Source: CALWOS01 sp963595735 (GTDB taxonomy: Bacteria > Bacillota > Clostridia > Oscillospirales > Oscillospiraceae). Taken from it: a stretch of 9,033 nucleotides of DNA. A program made the position numbers and the translations under genes. Location of the stretch: NCBI GenBank assembly GCA_963595735.1, contig CAVBJJ010000053.1, positions 1 through 9,033 on the forward strand. Direction: 5' to 3'. This document shows, one piece after another, positions 5,692 to 9,033 of this stretch. The notes beneath the pieces are model-generated. The model worked only from the letters and a program-made list of their open reading frames with translations. It was not told the DNA's origin and searched no databases. Every line of letters begins with the position of its first letter. Within the stretch, counting starts at the first letter, position 1.

Positions 5692-7275
5692 TTACTCCGC
5701 AGTATTGCCCATGCGCTTTTTCACGACCAGCAGGACTGCGGCGCCAGCCACCAGGATACCGCCCAGCGCGAAGAAGAGCGTAGTACCCATGCCGCCGGTG
5801 GAGGGCAGCTCGGTGCCGGACTGGTTGACAACGACCAGAGGCACGACATTGGCATTCACGGTTGTCTCTGTTTTACTGTCTGTAACCGTGTTGGTAACAT
5901 TGCCATCCCCATCTTTATAAACCGTAATGGTTGTCGTGTAGTTTTGGGTCTGGGCGATTTCCGCTTTCACTGTAACCGGGTCTTTCAGCAGATTGAAGCC
6001 CGCGGGGGCGACCACTTCCTGCACCTTGTACTCGCCTGCGGCCAGGCCCTTGATCAGCAGGATACCGTTTGTATCTGTCTTGAACTGTGTAACATCTCCC
6101 GTGGCACTGTATTCATATGCACCGTCTGTGCCCGTAGCCCTGATGGGAGTACCATCTTTGTCCGTAATGGTGAACTCCGCACCGGTCAGCACATTGCCCT
6201 TGGGGTCGACCTTCTTGATACCCAGTGCATAGACATAGGTGGTCGTGGTCTTTTTGTTGGTTTCTTCATAAGTCGGATTGTCTTTCGGATCCGGATACTC
6301 AGGATCGGTCGGATTCGTCGGCGTTCCCTTGGACGCCAGATCATAGGTGAAGTTTGCGCTGTTCTTGTTGCCTTCGCCGGCCAGAACTGCACTGTTGTTC
6401 ACGACCGCGCTATAGGTCACTTCAATCTTGGCGCTGGAGCCATACTTCTCACCAAAGGGAATGGTGATATTGAAGGTCTTTCCATCCTGTTTCAGCGTAT
6501 AGTCCGTATCAAGTGTTTTCTCTACACCGTCAATCAAAACCTTGATATTCGTTGCCGCATCAAAGCCATCGCCCAGGGTATCGGTGATGTAGTAGTAAGT
6601 CGCCAGCTGATCGCCCTTATACGCCGTGGCATTGATAGCAATGTTAAACTTCACGGTATCGCCGTAGTTTGCAGAACTCTCCACCGTCTTCGTGCCGTCC
6701 GCACTCACAATGACCTTACCGAGCTTTACCTCCGGATTGTCGTCTTTGGGGTTATCCCAGGTCGGTTCGGTATTCTTATCCACGACCTCTACATTCGGCT
6801 TGGCGCTATCCACGGTAACGATTGTGCCAAGCTCGCTCTCAATGTAGTAATAACCATAGGCAAGCCCCGTGAATGTGAGTGTGCTGTCAGTCGCCTTCGT
6901 TTGTGCAGTCCGCGTAAAGAGACCGTGGTTTGTCGTCATCCACGATATGACTTCAGCATCAGACTTGTTTTCTTTGACGGAAACGCTGTATGTGTTGTCA
7001 GTGGTGGGGGTTTTCGTCAGGGTAAAGGGGCTGTTCGTAGCCGTCAAAGCCGTATACAGAGCATCCGATTCACCAGTTTTGGTATACGAATACGCAACAT
7101 TGTCTCCGCTGTAGGTCAGGTCAAACACCTTGTAAATCGTATAGGTCTTTTCTTTTGTCGCGTTTCTGATGGTAATGGATCCGTCGTTGCTTCCTGCGGC
7201 AAATGCCACAGCAGCCAAACTGAGAACCATGACCATCGCCAGCAGGACGCCGGCCAGTTTCTTTGCATGTTTCAT
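5692..7275 (-). CDS. Major backbone pilin, LPSTGG, fimbrial isopeptide type
   Basis: A 527-residue pilin, the likely shaft subunit. Signal peptide at about 1-27 (VAFA-AGS). The N-terminal domain (about 30-165) ends in VEVVDKN, where Lys167 sits in the place of the pilin-motif lysine used for polymerisation (usual form V-x-VYPK). A fimbrial D2-type isopeptide domain follows (about 185-315; YGDTVKFNI ... YYITDTLGDGFD), then a Cna_B/SpaA domain (about 349-440; Lys354 in GIKKVD and E-box YKVQE with Glu420). The sorting signal is LPSTGG (490-495), a hydrophobic segment and the tail KKRMGNTAE. The start has AAGGAAG 6 bases upstream. It follows the signal peptidase gene after a 224-bp gap and precedes the pilin polymerase. 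Size, domain order and neighbours all support the backbone role. Confidence 0.93.
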   Translation of the reverse strand: MKHAKKLAGVLLAMVMVLSLAAVAFAAGSNDGSITIRNATKEKTYTIYKVFDLTYSGDNVAYSYTKTGESDALYTALTATNSPFTLTKTPTTDNTYSVSVKENKSDAEVISWMTTNHGLFTRTAQTKATDSTLTFTGLAYGYYYIESELGTIVTVDSAKPNVEVVDKNTEPTWDNPKDDNPEVKLGKVIVSADGTKTVESSANYGDTVKFNIAINATAYKGDQLATYYYITDTLGDGFDAATNIKVLIDGVEKTLDTDYTLKQDGKTFNITIPFGEKYGSSAKIEVTYSAVVNNSAVLAGEGNKNSANFTYDLASKGTPTNPTDPEYPDPKDNPTYEETNKKTTTTYVYALGIKKVDPKGNVLTGAEFTITDKDGTPIRATGTDGAYEYSATGDVTQFKTDTNGILLIKGLAAGEYKVQEVVAPAGFNLLKDPVTVKAEIAQTQNYTTTITVYKDGDGNVTNTVTDSKTETTVNANVVPLVVVNQSGTELPSTGGMGTTLFFALGGILVAGAAVLLVVKKRMGNTAE

Positions 7276-7499
7276 TGTTCTCTTCCTTTCTTTGTTGGAG
7301 ATTAGAATGTTTGTCTACTATTTGACATTTCGGTTTATCCTATCGCTGCCCTCCTTCCCCGTCTATGACGCAAAAATTTCTATCAAACACCAGCGCATAT
7401 GCCGTACCCGAGTAAAAATCGCGCTGTATGTAAGCAGGTTGATCGGCGCAAACAGAAACCGTGCGTTTGCGCGTTGTGGAATCAAAAAAGTTTTGTTTT
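7276..7499 (-). other. 224-bp gap upstream of the major pilin gene with one hairpin
   Basis: The non-coding leader between signal peptidase stop and pilin start. It holds an 8-bp inverted repeat GCGCAAAC/GTTTGCGC (7446-7453 with 7465-7472, 11-base loop) 27 bases after the peptidase stop; no U-run follows, so it is a weak terminator or processing-site candidate. Hexamers resembling TTGACA and TATAAT occur singly, but I found no well-spaced pair, so a separate pilin promoter is unproven. The pilin ribosome site AAGGAAG is at 7282-7288. Confidence 0.45.
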
Positions 7500-8093
7500 T
7501 TATCGAATGCTTCCCAAGCGGTTCAGCGGCCAGACCCGGAACAGTATCTTGCCAATGATCTGCTCCTGAGCCACACAGCCCACCGCAGTGTTGCGGGAAT
7601 CCACAGAGGTCGCTCTGTGGTCGCCCATCACAAATATTTTTCCGTCCGGAACCTGATAGGGAAAGTCAATATTGGTGTCGCCATATGCCGGTTCCGTCAA
7701 GTATGGCTCAGCTAACTCCGCATTGTTCACATACACCCGGCCGTCCTCGTCCATATCCACCCAATCGCCGGCCTTGGCGATCACGCGCTTGACCAGAATT
7801 TTGTTGTTGTAATAAAAAGAGATGATATCTCCCGGTTCAAAGTCCGAGGTCTTGACCGTAAAAATAATCTCTCCGTCTTCCAGCGTCGGCGTCATGGAGC
7901 CGCCGTAAATTTGCAGTACCGGCATCCAGAGCGTGGCAACCAGAACGGCCACCGCCGCGACCACGACCAGAACCGCAACGGTGCTTTTCAGCGTTTTGTT
8001 GTATCGCCGCCGGTATTGCAGCCGGGCTTTTTCCCGCTGGATCTGTTCCATAGTCGGAAGCTCAACCGGCGTTTTTCGCGCGCCCTTTCCCAT
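7500..8093 (-). CDS. Type I signal peptidase of the pilus locus
   Basis: A 197-residue signal peptidase I, membrane-bound with its active site outside. A basic cytoplasmic N-terminus precedes one membrane segment (about 38-58). The catalytic dyad is complete: Ser66 in YGGSMTPTL and Lys102 in LVKRVIAKAGD; the conserved GDHRATSVDSR box is at 158-167. It probably cleaves pilin and adhesin precursors; in other pilus loci a dedicated peptidase of this kind (SipA/LepA type) is needed for assembly, although some have lost the dyad, which this one has not. The ATG at 8091-8093 lies 2 bases after the TAG stop of the upstream gene with AAAAGGA 9 bases before it, so translation is probably coupled; the longer open frame upstream is only a shadow of that gene. 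Confidence 0.93.
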   Translation of the reverse strand: MGKGARKTPVELPTMEQIQREKARLQYRRRYNKTLKSTVAVLVVVAAVAVLVATLWMPVLQIYGGSMTPTLEDGEIIFTVKTSDFEPGDIISFYYNNKILVKRVIAKAGDWVDMDEDGRVYVNNAELAEPYLTEPAYGDTNIDFPYQVPDGKIFVMGDHRATSVDSRNTAVGCVAQEQIIGKILFRVWPLNRLGSIR

Positions 8094-8095
8094 GA

Positions 8096-8398
8096 CTATG
8101 CATCCTTTTCCGCGGCGTCCGCAGTCTGCTCGGCGGGAATGGACGCCATCTGTGCGCCCAGCGCACGAACGGAAAGCAGATACTGCTCCGCCGCCGCCTG
8201 CGCCGCTTCCATCACACCGTTGATTTGCAGCGCCGCTTCCGCAATGGAACCGGCCCGGGACAGAATCAGCTCTCTTTTCTGCAAGGCATCTCGCAGGGCT
8301 TGACATTCCTGTTCCTTTTGCTGATTTTGCTTTTGCAGTTCGTAGATAATATCGACCAATTCTGCGCGGCCAAGCCGCTTCAGCTGCTTCTCCGTCAT
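8096..8398 (-). CDS. Small coiled-coil protein conserved in clostridial pilus loci, function unknown
   Basis: A 100-residue soluble protein with no signal peptide or membrane segment, so probably cytoplasmic. Residues 1-45 are charged and helical with a heptad-like pattern (LVDIIYELQKQNQQKEQE), predicting a coiled coil. The central block GSIAEAALQINGVMEAAQAA (50-69) resembles, from memory, small proteins next to signal peptidase and Cna_B pilin genes in gut Firmicutes, often labelled hypothetical or 'DNA repair protein' without clear basis. The ATG at 8396-8398 is preferred over a TTG 13 codons upstream because GAGGA (8406-8410) is 7 bases before it. First gene after the invertible promoter, and only 2 bp from the signal peptidase gene, so it is co-expressed with the pilus. 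It could be a regulator or assembly factor; nothing in the sequence decides. Confidence 0.8.
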   Translation of the reverse strand: MTEKQLKRLGRAELVDIIYELQKQNQQKEQECQALRDALQKRELILSRAGSIAEAALQINGVMEAAQAAAEQYLLSVRALGAQMASIPAEQTADAAEKDA

Positions 8399-8430
8399 CT
8401 TTCGATCCTCAATTCTCTCCGCCTGATATT

Positions 8431-8500
8431 TTTGCAATATTCCGAACTATTTTGCGCAGTTTTGTATGATTCTGCATTATTTTGCATTGTTCCGCACTTT
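8431..8500 (-). repeat. Seven degenerate 10-bp tandem repeats in the operon leader
   Basis: Read on the plus strand in steps of exactly ten: TTTGCAATAT, TCCGAACTAT, TTTGCGCAGT, TTTGTATGAT, TCTGCATTAT, TTTGCATTGT, TCCGCACTTT. The consensus is about TYTGCATTAT (ATAATGCARA on the transcribed strand). The repeats lie between the promoter and the first gene, ending about 25 bases before its ribosome site. A 10-bp period matches one helical turn, so the DNA face is the same in every unit; protein binding, DNA bending or an RNA-level role are possible. Confidence 0.65.
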
Positions 8501-8535
8501 ATCTTTCTAACACTGTAAAAGTTTCTGCTAATCTA

Positions 8536-8556
8536 TCAAAAAGCACACCTTTTGAC
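8536..8556 (+). repeat. Left inverted repeat of the invertible element
   Basis: The core reads TCAAAAAGCACACC followed by TTTTGAC. It matches the reverse complement of 8704-8724 at 20 of 21 positions; the only difference is C instead of T at 8544. The similarity stops abruptly on both sides, as expected for a defined recombination site. Central dinucleotide AC at 8545-8546. Confidence 0.88.
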
Positions 8557-8581
8557 AGGTAGTGAACCACTTTTCGACGAC

Positions 8582-8611
8582 AATATACCATATGGCATAT
8601 TTTGCTGTCAA
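8582..8611 (-). promoter_or_regulatory. Pilus operon promoter inside the invertible element, ON orientation
   Basis: On the minus strand a perfect -35 TTGACA (8606-8611) and a -10 TATATT (8582-8587) are 18 bases apart, with TGG just before the -10 forming an extended -10. A/T-tracts upstream of the -35 (8612-8668) resemble an UP element. The predicted start near 8575 gives a leader of about 177 bases to the first gene, crossing the left repeat and the 10-bp repeats. It is the best promoter in the window and the only convincing one for the operon. Confidence 0.83.
8583..8600. promoter_or_regulatory. 18-bp dyad over the -10 and spacer, candidate operator
   Basis: ATATACCATATGGCATAT is a near-perfect palindrome (one mismatched pair) centred on CCATATGG. 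It overlaps the -10 and most of the promoter spacer, where a bound dimer would block RNA polymerase. The regulator is unknown, and AT-rich palindromes can arise by chance. Confidence 0.4.
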
Positions 8612-8669
8612 TATGAACTTAAAATAAATTTTTAACAACTTTTATTGTAATTTTTTGTAAATTTTGTAG

Positions 8670-8691
8670 AAACAGAAATTGTTTTCTGTTT
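8670..8691 (-). terminator. AT-rich hairpin downstream of the recombinase gene, weak terminator candidate
   Basis: A 9-bp stem AAACAGAAA/TTTCTGTTT with a 4-base loop lies inside the invertible element, about 50 bases after the recombinase stop codon. Only two pairs are G-C, so it is weak; the T-rich 3' arm could help release. In this orientation it would limit recombinase transcripts running into the pilus operon; being within the segment, it would move on inversion. Confidence 0.35.
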
Positions 8692-8703
8692 TATATAACC
8701 AGA

Positions 8704-8724
8704 GTCAAAAGGTGTACTTTTTGA
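8704..8724 (-). repeat. Right inverted repeat of the invertible element
   Basis: Read on the minus strand the core is TCAAAAAGTACACC then TTTTGAC, the same as the left repeat but for one base. A G at 8725 completes a 22-bp dyad with half-sites GTCAAAA and TTTTGAC, making this copy the more symmetric of the two. It lies 17 bp from the recombinase stop codon. Central dinucleotide at 8714-8715. Confidence 0.88.
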
Positions 8725-8741
8725 CGGAATTTATTGGAGCG

Positions 8742-9033
8742 TCACTTGCATCTCTCGGTAGAAATGCCATATTGACGCAGCCGGCGATACCAAGTTGATT
8801 CACTGATGTGACACAATTGCAACGCATTTTTCGTCGATATTTCGCCGTGCTTCCAGCGCCGGACGATCGTCTCAAAATCCTCCGGTTCCCGGATTTTTGG
8901 ACGGCCGAACCGCACCCCTCTGGCCTGTGCCGCAGCAATGCCCTGCGCCTGCCGCTTTCGGATGTTTTCGCATTCCGACTGCGCCACAAAGGACAAGATC
9001 TGCAAAACCAGATCCGCAATAAATGTCCCCATC
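8742..9033 (-). CDS. Serine recombinase (resolvase/DNA invertase family), C-terminal part; 5' end outside the window
   Basis: The last 96 residues of a small serine recombinase; the gene is open at the right edge. The stretch MGTFIADLVLQILSFVAQSE is the end of the catalytic domain and the long E helix of resolvase/invertase proteins, followed by ENIRKRQAQGIAAAQARGVRFGRPK, the classic hinge to the DNA-binding domain. The C-terminal helix-turn-helix (about residues 61-88: STKNALQLCHISESTWYRRL) would bind half-sites such as those in the adjacent repeats. The first visible Met is internal in this family, so it is not the start. The catalytic serine lies outside the window. By position it is the probable invertase for the pilus promoter, but a resolvase or unrelated specificity cannot be excluded. 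Confidence 0.9.
   Translation of the reverse strand, partial: MGTFIADLVLQILSFVAQSECENIRKRQAQGIAAAQARGVRFGRPKIREPEDFETIVRRWKHGEISTKNALQLCHISESTWYRRLRQYGISTERCK

Larger units (their letters stand above)
8536..8724. mobile_element. Invertible promoter element (putative phase-variation switch)
   Basis: A 189-bp AT-rich segment bounded by inverted repeats of 21 bp with one mismatch and containing one strong promoter facing the pilus operon. The gene next to it is a serine recombinase whose 3' end is 17 bp from the right repeat. Each repeat is itself an imperfect dyad with half-sites TCAAAA and TTTTGA around a central AC, the layout expected for a serine-recombinase crossover site. The asymmetric central AC is inverted between the two copies, which permits inversion rather than deletion. 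Inversion would turn the promoter toward the recombinase's 3' end and switch the pilus off. Seen: repeats, promoter, recombinase. Inferred: that the segment flips and that this enzyme does it. Confidence 0.82.

Noticed and set aside
4379..5920. 513-codon plus-strand open frame over the class C sortase
   Set aside because: Low-complexity His/Gln/Arg-rich product opposite a clear sortase gene; a shadow.
5599..7305. 568-codon plus-strand open frame antisense to the full pilin gene
   Set aside because: The minus strand encodes an unmistakable pilin (signal peptide, Cna_B, LPSTGG); the antisense product is Cys/Ile/Arg-rich with no domain, so it is a shadow.
8094..8306. Upstream extension of the signal peptidase open frame
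   Set aside because: It overlaps the coiled-coil gene in another frame, and the ATG at 8093 has its own ribosome site and gives a normal family length.
8512..8539. Second possible minus-strand promoter, TTGATA-16-TACAGT, overlapping the left repeat
   Set aside because: Poor -10 and short spacing next to a near-consensus promoter; it would give unswitched basal transcription if real, but the evidence is thin.
8536..8724. Inverted repeats as a pair of ordinary terminator hairpins
   Set aside because: Each repeat can fold on itself, but 20/21 identity between two separated copies in opposite orientation, beside a recombinase and around a promoter, is better explained by recombination sites.

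Overview
The window is a Gram-positive (Firmicutes, probably gut Clostridia; family not resolvable from sequence alone) sortase-assembled pilus locus. Support comes from LPxTG pilins with Cna_B-type domains, two sortases, a type I signal peptidase, strong AGGAGG-like ribosome sites and moderately GC-rich coding DNA. All eight genes lie on the minus strand, so the locus reads from right to left. No rRNA, tRNA, CRISPR or transposase is seen.

Right end (8399-9033): the 3' part of a small serine recombinase (gene continues beyond the window) is followed by a 343-bp AT-rich non-coding region. In this region two near-identical inverted repeats (8536-8556 and 8704-8724; 20 of 21 bases match) flank a strong promoter (TTGACA, 18 bp, extended -10 TATATT) that points at the pilus genes. 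Recombinase, inverted repeats and enclosed promoter together look like an invertible-promoter phase switch, captured here in the ON orientation. Between promoter and first gene lie seven degenerate 10-bp tandem repeats (8431-8500).

Operon (8398 to 47, minus strand): a 100-aa coiled-coil protein of the kind seen in clostridial pilus loci; a signal peptidase I; the major backbone pilin (LPSTGG); a class C-like pilin-polymerising sortase; a basal/minor pilin (LPQTG, YPK pilin motif); a second sortase without a C-terminal membrane anchor; and a large 934-aa probable tip adhesin (LPETGG). Several junctions are overlapping or only 2 bp apart (TAG-TC-ATG, ATGA, 8-bp overlap), indicating translational coupling. 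A longer gap with two stacked hairpins separates the abundant pilin from the downstream assembly genes.

How it would work: the signal peptidase processes pilin precursors, the class C-like sortase links backbone subunits through a lysine, the LPQTG pilin ends the fibre at the wall (probably with the second sortase), and the large Cna_B protein caps it. Expression of the whole set would depend on promoter orientation. The tip gene carries an in-frame amber codon inside its membrane segment, exactly where the missing cationic tail (WRKRRQER) follows in the same frame, so in this strain the tip protein may be improperly retained, or the stop may be a sequencing error.
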